From NCBI RefSeq assembly GCF_030758955.1, contig NZ_CP132360.1:2424995-2488994 (forward strand): a stretch of 64,000 nt of DNA. The letters are read 5' to 3'. The notes under the pieces are model-generated. The model saw only the letters and a program-made list of their open reading frames with translations. It had not been told where the DNA came from and searched no databases. Of the stretch, positions 52,127-60,725 are shown piece after piece. The stretch's first letter is position 1. Each line of letters starts with the position of its first letter. The position numbers and the translations under genes were made by a program. Source of the stretch: Agrococcus beijingensis. Its GTDB lineage: Bacteria; Actinomycetota; Actinomycetes; Actinomycetales; Microbacteriaceae.

Positions 52127-54418
52127 CTACTCCACGACCGGGTGGGCCACGACCGCGGCGGTCGCGACCACGTTGAAGTTGTCGCGGAAGAGGTTCTCGG
52201 GATCGACCTCGGCCTTCAGCGCCCGCAGCCGCGCGAGCGTCGCGGGCGGGAACGCCTCCTCGAGCCGCCCCGGCCGCTGATCGGTCTCGAACGAGAGATA
52301 GAGGCCGGATGCGTGGGGCGCGACGAGCGTGTCCCATGCGGCATCGAGGCGCACACGGTCCATCCCGAACGCGATCACCGAGAACTTCGCGTCGCGGTGC
52401 GCGAAGGCCGTCTCGTCGCTCGGCACATCGGCGACCGCCCCGCCCATCGCTCGGATCTGGAAGAAGTAGTGCGCGCCCGCGTCGAGGAACCGCGCGAGCC
52501 CCTTCGCCACCTCGGGCGTGATCGAGCCGATCAGCGCCGAGCGGGTCGCCGGCTCGCCCTGCCCCTGGTGCGCGCCGCCCGGCGCGTTGTCGATCACGCC
52601 GGCATAGCGGGTCCTGATCACCTGCTGCCCGACCAGCGGCGCGATCATCGCGAACGGCTGCAGGTGCTCGACGATCTCCTCGGGGTCGGATGCGTCGACC
52701 GCGATCATCGCCTGCGCGACCCTCCCTCGGCCGCTTCCGCCCTGCCCGGGCCGATCGCGGCCAAGCAGCAGGAACGGCGTCACCACGCGGTCGCTCGCCT
52801 CGGTCGCCGCGCCCCAGCCTGCGAAGAACTCGGCCGTCTCCCCCGCATCGAAGGCGAGCTGGGCGAACCCGATGTCGCCGACCGGCTGCGCGACGAGCTC
52901 GAACGCCACCGCGACGCCCAGGTTGGCGCCCGCGCCGCGCATGCCCCAGAACAGCTCCGGGTGGTCGTCGCGGCTCGCCCGCACCAGGTCGCCGTCGGCC
53001 AGCACCACATCGACCGCCTCGAGGTGGTCGATCGTCAGCCCGTGCTCGCGGCCCAGGAACCCGACGCCGCCGGCCGTCGCCAGCCCGCCCACGCCCACGC
53101 CGCCGAAGTCGCCCGACGAGATGGCCCAGCCGTGCTCGTCGAGCACGCGCGCCACCTCGCCCCAGGTCGCGCCGGCGCCAATGCGCACGAGGCGACGCGA
53201 CGCATCCACCACATCGATGCGGTCGAGCGCCCCCACGTCGATGACGATGCCGCCGTCGTTCGTCGAGCGGCCGGAGATGCCGTGCCCGCCCGAGCGCACG
53301 CTGAGCGGCACCCTGCCCTCGGCCACGCCCTGCCGGCGCGCGAAGTCGATCGCCTCGGCGACCTGCGCGGGGCTCGTCGGGCGCAGCACGATGCCGGGCG
53401 CGCCGCCGCGCAGGTAGGTGTTCTGCCGCTCGGGGTACTCCCAGGAGCCGGGCTCGACGGCGGTGGCGGCGAGGCTCGCGGGCACCGCGGCGTAGTCGAG
53501 CGCCGGCGCGCGCTTGGCGAGCGCGGCTGCCGACAGGCGCGGGCCGACCTCGGTGCCGCGCGACGCGCGCTCGGCGGCGACCTGCTCGCGCACCGCCGGC
53601 GCCACCTCGGCCATGAAGCGCTGCATGGTGCCCGCGTCGTCGGTCGCGACGATGAAGGTGCTCGTGCCGTGCTCGATCGCCAGCTCGACCAGCTGCTCGA
53701 CCTTCGCCGGGTCGGCCATGTCGGCGCCGACGTTCAGCAGCCGGCGGATCTCATGCGCGTCGCGGCCGGCACGAGCCGCCGCCTCGTCGATCGTGGCGTT
53801 GCCGCGGGCGAGGTCGCCGGGCTGCATGTAGCCGAGGCTCGGCAGCCAGCCGTCGCCGAGCCGACCCGTGAGGCGCAGCATGCGCGGCTTGTAGGCGCCG
53901 ATGTGGATCGGCACCGGGTGCGCCGGCTGCGGCCCGCGCTTCGCGCCCGACGCCCGGTGGTGCGTGCCGTCGACGCGCACGCCGCCGCGCTCGGCCGTGC
54001 TCCAGATCTCGCGGATGATCCTGATCGCCTCCGACAGCGCATCGACGCCCTGCCCGGGCGTCAGCTTCGTGCCGCCCATCGCCTCGATCGCATCCCAGAA
54101 GCCGCCCGAGCCGAGGCCCAGCTCGACGCGGCCGCCGGTCAGCAGGTCGAGGCTCGCGGCGCTGCGGGCCAGCACCGCCGGCTGCCGCAGCGGCACGTTC
54201 GCGACGTTCGGCGAGAGGCGGATGCGCTCGGTCACCGCCCCGACGTAGCTCAAGAGGGTCCACGTGTCGTGGAAGGCGGGCTGGTACGGGTGGTCCTGGA
54301 AGGTGGCCAGGTCGAAGCCGGCCAGCTCGGCCGCCTGCGCCAGCTGCACCGGCTGCTGCGGTGCCTGGTTGGTCGGCGTGATGAAGACCCCGAACTCGAT
54401 CTCGTGCCCGAAGTCCAT
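52127..54418 (-). CDS. Fusion of LLM-class flavin-dependent oxidoreductase and FAD-linked (BBE-type) oxidase
   Basis: The 763-residue protein has an N-terminal luciferase-like domain (1 to about 300; FGVFITPTNQ, DHPYQPAFHDTW, GLGSGGFWDAIEAMGG). A vanillyl-alcohol/berberine-bridge-type FAD oxidase follows (about 330-763; SVRSGGHGISGRSTNDGG, GDFGGVGVGGLATAGGVGFLGREHGL, and the C-terminal DPENLFRDNFNV of the BBE domain). The typical His of bicovalent flavin attachment is present in RSGGHGISG; the Cys partner is not obvious. The two flavoenzymes could act in sequence on one substrate. ATG 54418 follows GGAAGGCGTGAGG. Confidence 0.85.
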   Translation of the reverse strand: MDFGHEIEFGVFITPTNQAPQQPVQLAQAAELAGFDLATFQDHPYQPAFHDTWTLLSYVGAVTERIRLSPNVANVPLRQPAVLARSAASLDLLTGGRVELGLGSGGFWDAIEAMGGTKLTPGQGVDALSEAIRIIREIWSTAERGGVRVDGTHHRASGAKRGPQPAHPVPIHIGAYKPRMLRLTGRLGDGWLPSLGYMQPGDLARGNATIDEAAARAGRDAHEIRRLLNVGADMADPAKVEQLVELAIEHGTSTFIVATDDAGTMQRFMAEVAPAVREQVAAERASRGTEVGPRLSAAALAKRAPALDYAAVPASLAATAVEPGSWEYPERQNTYLRGGAPGIVLRPTSPAQVAEAIDFARRQGVAEGRVPLSVRSGGHGISGRSTNDGGIVIDVGALDRIDVVDASRRLVRIGAGATWGEVARVLDEHGWAISSGDFGGVGVGGLATAGGVGFLGREHGLTIDHLEAVDVVLADGDLVRASRDDHPELFWGMRGAGANLGVAVAFELVAQPVGDIGFAQLAFDAGETAEFFAGWGAATEASDRVVTPFLLLGRDRPGQGGSGRGRVAQAMIAVDASDPEEIVEHLQPFAMIAPLVGQQVIRTRYAGVIDNAPGGAHQGQGEPATRSALIGSITPEVAKGLARFLDAGAHYFFQIRAMGGAVADVPSDETAFAHRDAKFSVIAFGMDRVRLDAAWDTLVAPHASGLYLSFETDQRPGRLEEAFPPATLARLRALKAEVDPENLFRDNFNVVATAAVVAHPVVE

Positions 54419-54569
54419 CGCCTCACGCCTTCCGCTCCGGCGCCGTGCAGCGCCTCTGGATGCAACCGGGCGGCGGGGTGCGAACATTCCCGCGCCGGGC
54501 GCGGTGCGAACATCCCGGTGCGCGGCGGGGGTGCCGGCTCGTTCACCGAAGCGCGCTAGATTCCGGGGC

Positions 54570-55166
54570 GTGACCGACCAGGAGGCCGCTGCCGAGGAGG
54601 CCAAGCGCGCGCTGCGACGCCGGCTGCGCACCGAGCGGGCGGCACGCGGGCCCGCGTTCGCCGCCGAGCGCGCCCCCGGGCTCAGCGCACAGCTGCAGGC
54701 GCTCACCGAGCAGCTCGGCGCACGCACCGTCACCGCCTACCTGTCGCTGCCGGAGGAGCCCGACACCCGCGCGTTCCTGCGCTGGGCCGCAGCCTCGGGC
54801 ATCCGGGTGCTGCTGCCGATCATCCGCAGCGACGGCCTGCTCGACTGGGCCGAGCACGACGGCACCGAGACGATCGAGGCGACCCTCGGCATCCCCGAGC
54901 CCACCACCGAGGCGCTCGCGCCCTCGGCGCTCGACGAGGTCGACCTGATGCTGATCCCGGCCACCGCGGTCGGCCGCGACGGATCCCGCCTCGGCGGCGG
55001 CCGCGGCTTCTTCGACAAGACGATCGCCAGCATGAGAGAATGTCCTCCGGTCTACGCGGTGGTGCATGACGAGGAGCTGTTCGACTCCGTTCCGCACGCG
55101 GCGTACGACCAGCCCGTCGACGGCGTCGTGACGCCGACCGGGATCCACCCCACGCTGAGGAGCTGA
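54570..55166 (+). CDS. 5-formyltetrahydrofolate cyclo-ligase
   Basis: The 198-residue protein has RALRRRLRTERA at the start (ATP-binding basic region), the conserved LIPATAVGRDGSRLGGGRGFFDKTI and a C-terminal VTPTGIHPT. It converts 5-formyl-THF to 5,10-methenyl-THF using ATP. GTG 54570 is 7 nt after TAGATT, a leaderless start. It leads a conserved actinobacterial trio with the FmdB and mscL genes. Confidence 0.92.
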   Translation: MTDQEAAAEEAKRALRRRLRTERAARGPAFAAERAPGLSAQLQALTEQLGARTVTAYLSLPEEPDTRAFLRWAAASGIRVLLPIIRSDGLLDWAEHDGTETIEATLGIPEPTTEALAPSALDEVDLMLIPATAVGRDGSRLGGGRGFFDKTIASMRECPPVYAVVHDEELFDSVPHAAYDQPVDGVVTPTGIHPTLRS

Positions 55167-55169
55167 CCC

Positions 55170-55592
55170 GTGCCCGTCTACGCCTATGCCTGCACCGACT
55201 GCGGCAACGCCTTCGACGTGAAGCAGAGCTTCCACGAAGCCGCCCTCACCGTCTGCGACGCCTGCGGCGGCACGCTGCGCAAGCAGTACGGCACCGTCGG
55301 CGTCACCTTCAACGGCTCGGGCTTCTACCGCACCGACTCGCGCGCGGCCGCGAAGGGCGGCTCGGGCTCCGGTGGCTCCGGCTCGGGTGGCTCCGGCTCG
55401 GGTGGCTCCGGCTCCGGCAGCTCGGGTTCGGGCGGCTCCGGCTCCGGCAGCTCGGGCTCGAGCAGCGGCTCCGGCTCGGGCAGCTCGGGCTCGAGCAGCG
55501 GCTCCGGCTCGACGGGCTCAGGCTCGAGCTCGAGCAGCGGCAGCGCCGCACCCAAGGCCCCCGCCAAGTCCGGCGGTTCCGGCCGGGACTGA
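55170..55592 (+). CDS. FmdB family zinc-ribbon protein with Gly/Ser-rich tail
   Basis: The first 60 residues are an FmdB zinc ribbon: PVYAYACTDCGNAFD with the first CxxC and TVCDACGGTLRK with the second. The remaining 80 residues are almost only Gly and Ser in repeats (GSGSGGSGSGG), ending in a short basic segment. FmdB-type proteins are proposed regulators with unclear function. GTG 55170 starts 3 nt after the folate ligase stop. Confidence 0.88.
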   Translation: MPVYAYACTDCGNAFDVKQSFHEAALTVCDACGGTLRKQYGTVGVTFNGSGFYRTDSRAAAKGGSGSGGSGSGGSGSGGSGSGSSGSGGSGSGSSGSSSGSGSGSSGSSSGSGSTGSGSSSSSGSAAPKAPAKSGGSGRD

Positions 55593-55637
55593 CCGGCAGG
55601 CGCAGACCCGACGAGAGTCACGACCGAGGAGGACCCC

Positions 55638-56033
55638 ATGGAGGGCTTCAAGAAGTTCCTGATGCACGGCAACGTGATCGAGCTGGCCGTCGCGGTCGTC
55701 ATGGGCACCGCGTTCGGCGCCGTCGTGAGCGCGTTCGTCGACGGCATCATCACGCCGATGATCTCGAGCGCGTTCGGCGCGTCCGAGATCGAGGACGCCA
55801 CCGTCGGCATCTTCAAGATCGGCCTGGTGCTCGCCGCGCTGATCAAGTTCGTGGCCATCGCCGCGGTCGTCTACTTCACGCTCGTGCTGCCGATGGCCAA
55901 GCTGAAGGAGCGCAACGACCGCCGCAAGGGCATCTCGCCCGAGGCGCCCGCCGAGACCGACGTCGACATCCTGGGCGACATCCGCGAGCTGCTGCGCACG
56001 CAGAGCGCCCCCGGGGCGGCCCCGCGCGCCTGA
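55638..56033 (+). CDS. mscL: Large-conductance mechanosensitive channel
   Basis: The 131-residue protein has the MscL start (GFKKFLMHGNVIELAVAVVMGTAFGAVVSAFVDGIITP, the gate helix), a second membrane helix (LAALIKFVAIAAVVYFTLVL) and a C-terminal cytoplasmic helix (DILGDIRELLRTQ). It opens under membrane tension to release solutes on hypo-osmotic shock. ATG 55638 follows GAGGAGGA. Confidence 0.96.
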   Translation: MEGFKKFLMHGNVIELAVAVVMGTAFGAVVSAFVDGIITPMISSAFGASEIEDATVGIFKIGLVLAALIKFVAIAAVVYFTLVLPMAKLKERNDRRKGISPEAPAETDVDILGDIRELLRTQSAPGAAPRA

Positions 56034-56070
56034 CCGCAGCCGCGCCCCACTGCGCGCGGCGTCACCGCGT

Positions 56071-56505
56071 CGCGAAACGCGGACGCATCCGCCGAACGTC
56101 ACCGAACGCGGACGCATCGCCCGCCTTTGGCGACCGCTCCGCGTTTCGGAACGGCGGCGCCGCGGCCGCCCAGCCCCGCCGCGTCGCGAAACGCGGACGC
56201 ATCCGCCGAACGTCACCGAACGCGGACGCATCGCCCGCCTTTGGCGACCGCTCCGCGTTTCGGAACGGCGGCGCCGCGGCCGCCCAGCCCCGCCGCGTCG
56301 CGAAACGCGGACGCATCCGCCGAACGTCACCGAACGCGGACGCATCGCCCGCCTTTGGCGACCGCTCCGCGTTTCGGAACGGCGGCGCCGCGGCCGCCCA
56401 GCCCCGCCGCGTCGCGAAACGCGGACGCATCCGCCGAACGTCACCGAACGCGGACGCATCGCCCGCCTTTCGCGACCGCTCCGCGTTTCGCCACGGAAGG
56501 GACCG
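56071..56505. repeat. 114-bp tandem hairpin repeat, nearly four copies
   Basis: Units begin at 56071, 56185, 56299 and 56413, with an exact spacing of 114 bp and near-identity; the last copy is shorter and diverges. Each unit contains CGCGAAACGCGGACGCATCC, a second GAACGCGGACGCATC, and then GACCGCTCCGCGTTTCG, whose end is complementary to the first element, so each can fold into a hairpin. The same element occurs singly at 5805, 6980 and 7258. There is no gene in 56034-56519. Confidence 0.9.
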
Positions 56506-56519
56506 CAGGGGCGGATGCG

Positions 56520-56837
56520 TCAGCCCCAGTGCGGCGGGACGTCACCCTTCAGGCGCTGGTCGTTCTCGGACGACTGGTGCTGCTCGCGCGCCGGCTCGCC
56601 GATGTAGCCGGGCGCGGGCTCGGTCGAGACGCGGCGGCCGCGACGCTTGATCACGAGCGGGGCCTGCGCGGGCACGGCCTCCCGTGGCTCTACCTGCTCG
56701 GGCGAGGCCGACTGCGGCACGACCTCCTCGGGCACGGAACGCTGCGGCTCTACCTGCTCGGAGTCGGCCCCCGCCACCCCGGCGGGCGCCACCCCGACGG
56801 GCTCAGCCCCGTCGGCGACCGGATCGTGCGCGGTCAC
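56520..56837 (-). CDS. Small acidic Pro-rich protein downstream of helicase-like gene
   Basis: The 105-residue product starts at a GTG that overlaps the stop of the helicase-like gene (GTGA), so it is translationally coupled. The first 60 residues are Glu/Pro/Val-rich and disordered, with two EQVEPxxxVP units. Then comes a basic patch (LVIKRRGRRVS) and a distinctive end NDQRLKGDVPPHWG that looks like a conserved short motif. No family recognised. Coupling suggests a joint role with the helicase-like protein. Confidence 0.6.
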   Translation of the reverse strand: MTAHDPVADGAEPVGVAPAGVAGADSEQVEPQRSVPEEVVPQSASPEQVEPREAVPAQAPLVIKRRGRRVSTEPAPGYIGEPAREQHQSSENDQRLKGDVPPHWG

Positions 56838-59800
56838 GACCGCGACGCATCCGCCCCGACGAGCTCGGCGATGCGGTCGGCCACGCCCTCGGGATCGGTG
56901 AACAGCTCGAAGGCGTGCACGCGCATCGTGTGCCAGCCGAAGCGGCGCAGGATCTCGGGCCGCAGCCGCAGCGCCTCGCGCAGCGTGCGGTCGCCGTCGT
57001 CGTGGTCGGCCTCGATCGCGGCGCAGATGCCGCCGTTGGCGACGACCAGCGGCAACTGCCCGTCGTAGGAGACGTCGGCGCGCAGTCCCCGCCGCCGCAG
57101 GCGCGTCGCGAGGTCGACCATCAGCGGGTCGCCGCCGAAGAACGACTTCGGCGGACCCTCGGCGGCCGCGTCGAGCAGGATCTCGCGCAGCTGCGCCGCG
57201 CCGTGCTCGAGCTTGTCGGGGTCGAGCGCCGCCGCATCGAACGCGGTGACGATCTGCAGCGCCTTGCGCGCGCGGGTCATCGCGACCGCCAGCAGCCGCT
57301 CGCCGCCGGGCTGCCCGAGCGTGCCGAAGTCGACGTTGCGGCCGTGCTTCGTGTGGCCGTAGCCGACCGAGAAGATCACCCGGTCGCGGCTCAGCGCGCT
57401 CGCGTGGGTGACGTCGACGATGACGAACGGCTCCTCGCGCTCGGCGACGACGAAGTCGGTCAGCGGGTTCGACGACGCGAGCGCCGCCATCACCGCCTGC
57501 TGCAGCCGCACCTCGTGCTTCTCGTTGGCCGTGACGACCATGAGCGACTCCTGCGGCCGCGAGCGCGCGTGCTGGGTGACCAGCTGCACGACCCGGTCGA
57601 CCTCGGCGTCGGGGCTCTCGATGGTCGCCGCGCCCTGCTCGGGCAGTCCGTGCGCGCCGTGCACGATCGAGGCGGTCAGCGACGCGTGCCCGAGGTAGGC
57701 GCCCGCCCACGGCAGCGCCTCGATGCGACCCTCGTAGAAGCGGTCGTTCACCGCGGTCGCGAGGTCGGCGCCGCCCGTGCGGTACGAGCGCGTCAGGTGC
57801 AGCTTGGGCAGCACCTGGCCGAGCCGCGACAGCGCCGACTCGGCGTGCAGCTCGTCGGGCGTCGAGAGCTCCTCGGTGGGCCGCACGCCCAGCGTCGAGA
57901 TGCCCACGTCGAACGGCGACGGCGTCTGCGTCACCGAGTCGCCCAGCGCGATCACCTGGCGGGCACGGCTGATGGCGCCCGCGGCCTCGGCGATCGTGAT
58001 GGCTCCGGCGTCGGCGATGAGCACGGCGTCGAAGGGGATGCGCTTCGGCACCCGGTGCAGGTCATAGGGCGACGACAGCCACACGGGCGCGACCGAGCGG
58101 GTCAGGTGCGGCGCGACGCGCTGCAGCTCGTCGGCGTCGACCGCACCGGCCTTGATGAGGCGACGCAGGGCATCCGCCTCGTCTGCGTGGTCCTCGACCG
58201 CGAGCCGCCACTGCTGCGCCAACTGGTGCGCGAGGCGGGCACTCGAGGCGTCGACGTGCGCCTCGTCGACGAGCGCGAAATCCTGCTCAAGGCGGCGCAG
58301 CACGTCGGTGTTGCCGCGCAGCAGCGCCCGCTCGCGACCGATCATCGCCTGCAGCGCCGACTGCCACCAGGCGAGGTCGAGCTCGTGCTCGACCTGGTCG
58401 TCGGCGACGTGCCGGTCGGCGAAGTCGGCCAGCAGCGCGTCGAGGCCGAGCTGCTCGACGCTCGTCATCAGCTCGGCGCGCTCCTGGATGTTCTGCAGCG
58501 CGTCGCTCGGCGCCGCGAGCTCGGCGATGCGCTGCTCGAGGTCGGCGAGCGGCAGGTCGATGCTCTTCGTGCCGGGCGTCAGCGCCAGGTCGAGCCGCTC
58601 GAGCCTGCGCTCGACGTCGCGCAGCTGCGCGTCGAGCGCGCCGAGGCCGGCCGGCACCGAGGGGATCGAGCCGTCGGGCGCGAACTTCGCCCACAGCCGC
58701 CGCTGCTGCTGCGCGGCGAGCAGCACGTCGTGCAGATCGCCCACGTGCGCGCCGGGGCGCACGTACTCCTCGGCGAGCTTGCGCAGCCGCCTGCGCTGCA
58801 TGCCGCCGAGCGACTGCACGGCCTCGCGGCGCGAACCGGTCGCGGTGATGAGCTCGCCGAGCGGCCGGTCGTAGATCGACGGCGTCATCACGTCGAGCGT
58901 CGACCGCACGTCGGTGAGCAGCGCGACCTGGATGCCCAGCTCTGCCAGCGTCGACGCGGGCCGCAGCTTCGTGTCGCCGATGACCTTGCGGGCCGCCTGC
59001 AGCAGCGCCTGCAGCTGGCCGCCGGCGAGCTCCTGCGAATCGGTCAGGGCGGCGGATGCGTCGCCAGAGCTCTCGAAGGACGCCCCGTACCAGGGCGTGT
59101 CGGAGGGCCCGTAGCGGAACTGCCCGAGCGCTGCGGCCTTGCGCATGGTCGCGGCGATGCGCGGGCGGTCGGTCGCGAGCCTGCGGGTGGCCTGCTCGCT
59201 GAGCCGGGCCCTGGTCGACGGAGGCGTCGGCAGCATCGCGAGCCGCGAGAGCTCCTTGAGCGCGTCGAGCACGCTCACCTGCAGCTCGGGGTCGACGCGG
59301 CGGAGCGCGGCGCGGTAGTCGAGCAGCACCTTGCGCAGGCGCAGCATCGCCTCGTCGATCTCGGCCGTCTCGGGCCGCGGCGACTGCTCGATGCGGCGGA
59401 TCGCGGCGATCAGGTCGCGGCGCAGCGTCGCCTCCGACACCGCGAGGCCCTCGAGCTTGGTGCTGGCGAGGCGGTCGCCGATGTCGCGCAGCGTCGCGCG
59501 GCGGGGGCTGACGACGAGCACCCGCTTGTCGTCGCCGACGAGCGCGGCGACCACGTTGACGATCGTCTGCGTCAGGCCGGTGCCCGGCAGCGCCTCGACG
59601 ACCAGCGAGTTGCCGGCGGCGGCCTCGGCGATCACGGCGTCCTGCTGCTGGTCGGCGTCGAGCACGAGCCGGTCGACCTCGGGATCGCGCCGGTCCTGCG
59701 GCGTCTCGTCGAGCCCCGAGCGGCCCTCGCGCACGCGCCACGCGGCCTGCTCGTCGCCGCGCACCGCGTCGAGCACGTCGTGCGGGCTCTGCTGCAGGTC

Positions 59801-60595
59801 GACGGCCATCGGCTCACCGACGTCGGCGAAGGTGGATGCGACCAGTCGCGCCTCGACCGAGAAGCCCGGCACGTGGGCGGCCGCCTGGCGCACCGCGTCG
59901 AGCACGGCGTTCGGCGTGCTCGTGCCCTCGCCGCTGGCGAGCTGCGACAGCTGGCGCTCGTCGAGGCGCACGCCGTGGTGGCCGCGCAGGATGCTCGACA
60001 TGCGCGGGTTCACGAAGGGTCGGCCGAGCAGCTGCAGCTCGAAGTCGCGCCCGCGGCGGCGCACGACCAGCGGGCGCAGCAGCACGGGGCCGAACACGTC
60101 GCGATCGCCGTGCGGGAACCGCGCCATGCCGATGCCCAGGTGCACGGCGTCGATCGAGCGGGCGGCGGCCAGCTCGATGCCCTTCGAGGCGATCGCGGCG
60201 GCGGCGCCGCGCGCGGCGCGCAGCGCCAGGTCGTCGCGGATCAGGCTCGACAGCGCGGTCGGGCGCCCCGTGATGAACTGCGCAAGGCCCCCCGGATGCG
60301 TCGTGGAGAGCTCGATGCGCGTCGCGGTGGTGTCGATGAAGTCGGTGAGGGGGCTGCGCCCGCCGACGCGACGCAGCGCATCCGCCCACGCCTGCCACTC
60401 GCCCTCGGGGCGGCGGGGCTCGGGCGCGGGCTCCCGCTCGACCGTGGGCTCGCCGGTGAGCGAGCGGTCGGGACCCGCGCCGGCAGCGCCTTCCGCGGGC
60501 CGCTCGCTCCCGCGCTCGTCGGCTGCGGCGGCGGCCTCGTGCGTCGCCTGGCCGACGAGCTCGTCGCCCTGGATCTCCATCTCGTTCTCGCGCAC
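56834..60595 (-). CDS. Large SF1 helicase-like protein with C-terminal nuclease-like domain, apparently degenerate
   Basis: The 1253-residue protein has the SF1 AAA-helicase plan. A DUF-like N-terminus (about 60-300) is followed by a P-loop region at about residue 336 reading LPGTGLTQT, where GTGK(S/T) is expected, so Leu replaces the catalytic Lys. The Walker B region reads AVLIADAGAI instead of a DEAS-type motif, then LGDSVTQTPSPF (motif III-like). Motifs near the end are kept (VIFSVGYG, AMTRARKALQIV). The C-terminus resembles the REase_MTES_1575 PD-(D/E)XK domain (ICAAIEADHDDGDRT), also weakened. GTG 60595 has TACCCT 6 nt upstream. Possibly a non-catalytic scaffold. Confidence 0.75.
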   Translation of the reverse strand: MRENEMEIQGDELVGQATHEAAAAADERGSERPAEGAAGAGPDRSLTGEPTVEREPAPEPRRPEGEWQAWADALRRVGGRSPLTDFIDTTATRIELSTTHPGGLAQFITGRPTALSSLIRDDLALRAARGAAAAIASKGIELAAARSIDAVHLGIGMARFPHGDRDVFGPVLLRPLVVRRRGRDFELQLLGRPFVNPRMSSILRGHHGVRLDERQLSQLASGEGTSTPNAVLDAVRQAAAHVPGFSVEARLVASTFADVGEPMAVDLQQSPHDVLDAVRGDEQAAWRVREGRSGLDETPQDRRDPEVDRLVLDADQQQDAVIAEAAAGNSLVVEALPGTGLTQTIVNVVAALVGDDKRVLVVSPRRATLRDIGDRLASTKLEGLAVSEATLRRDLIAAIRRIEQSPRPETAEIDEAMLRLRKVLLDYRAALRRVDPELQVSVLDALKELSRLAMLPTPPSTRARLSEQATRRLATDRPRIAATMRKAAALGQFRYGPSDTPWYGASFESSGDASAALTDSQELAGGQLQALLQAARKVIGDTKLRPASTLAELGIQVALLTDVRSTLDVMTPSIYDRPLGELITATGSRREAVQSLGGMQRRRLRKLAEEYVRPGAHVGDLHDVLLAAQQQRRLWAKFAPDGSIPSVPAGLGALDAQLRDVERRLERLDLALTPGTKSIDLPLADLEQRIAELAAPSDALQNIQERAELMTSVEQLGLDALLADFADRHVADDQVEHELDLAWWQSALQAMIGRERALLRGNTDVLRRLEQDFALVDEAHVDASSARLAHQLAQQWRLAVEDHADEADALRRLIKAGAVDADELQRVAPHLTRSVAPVWLSSPYDLHRVPKRIPFDAVLIADAGAITIAEAAGAISRARQVIALGDSVTQTPSPFDVGISTLGVRPTEELSTPDELHAESALSRLGQVLPKLHLTRSYRTGGADLATAVNDRFYEGRIEALPWAGAYLGHASLTASIVHGAHGLPEQGAATIESPDAEVDRVVQLVTQHARSRPQESLMVVTANEKHEVRLQQAVMAALASSNPLTDFVVAEREEPFVIVDVTHASALSRDRVIFSVGYGHTKHGRNVDFGTLGQPGGERLLAVAMTRARKALQIVTAFDAAALDPDKLEHGAAQLREILLDAAAEGPPKSFFGGDPLMVDLATRLRRRGLRADVSYDGQLPLVVANGGICAAIEADHDDGDRTLREALRLRPEILRRFGWHTMRVHAFELFTDPEGVADRIAELVGADASRS

Positions 60596-60688
60596 GTCGT
60601 CAGGGTAGTCGGGCTCCCGCGGCGCGGCCGGGTGACACTGCGGGAGAGCGCAGAATCGGGCGGCGCGGACCGACGGGCGGACTAACCC

Positions 60689-60717
60689 TTGCCGAATCGT
60701 TATCACGTTGTTATATT
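60689..60717 (+). promoter_or_regulatory. Sigma-70-type promoter of the M23 peptidase gene
   Basis: TTGCCG (60689-60694) and TATATT (60712-60717) are exactly 17 nt apart in an unusually AT-rich patch. It is the best-formed promoter in the window and predicts a transcript start near 60725, about 105 nt before the ATG. Confidence 0.75.
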
Positions 60718-60725
60718 TGGTGGCT

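Noticed and set aside
56071..56505. CRISPR array
   Set aside because: The whole 114-bp unit is repeated, including what would be spacers, and no cas genes are present.
56684..60685. A 1333-codon open frame on the plus strand opposite the helicase-like gene
   Set aside because: It is the antisense shadow of a long GC-rich gene; the product is Arg/Gly/Ala/Leu-rich without any domain, while the minus strand has recognisable motifs.
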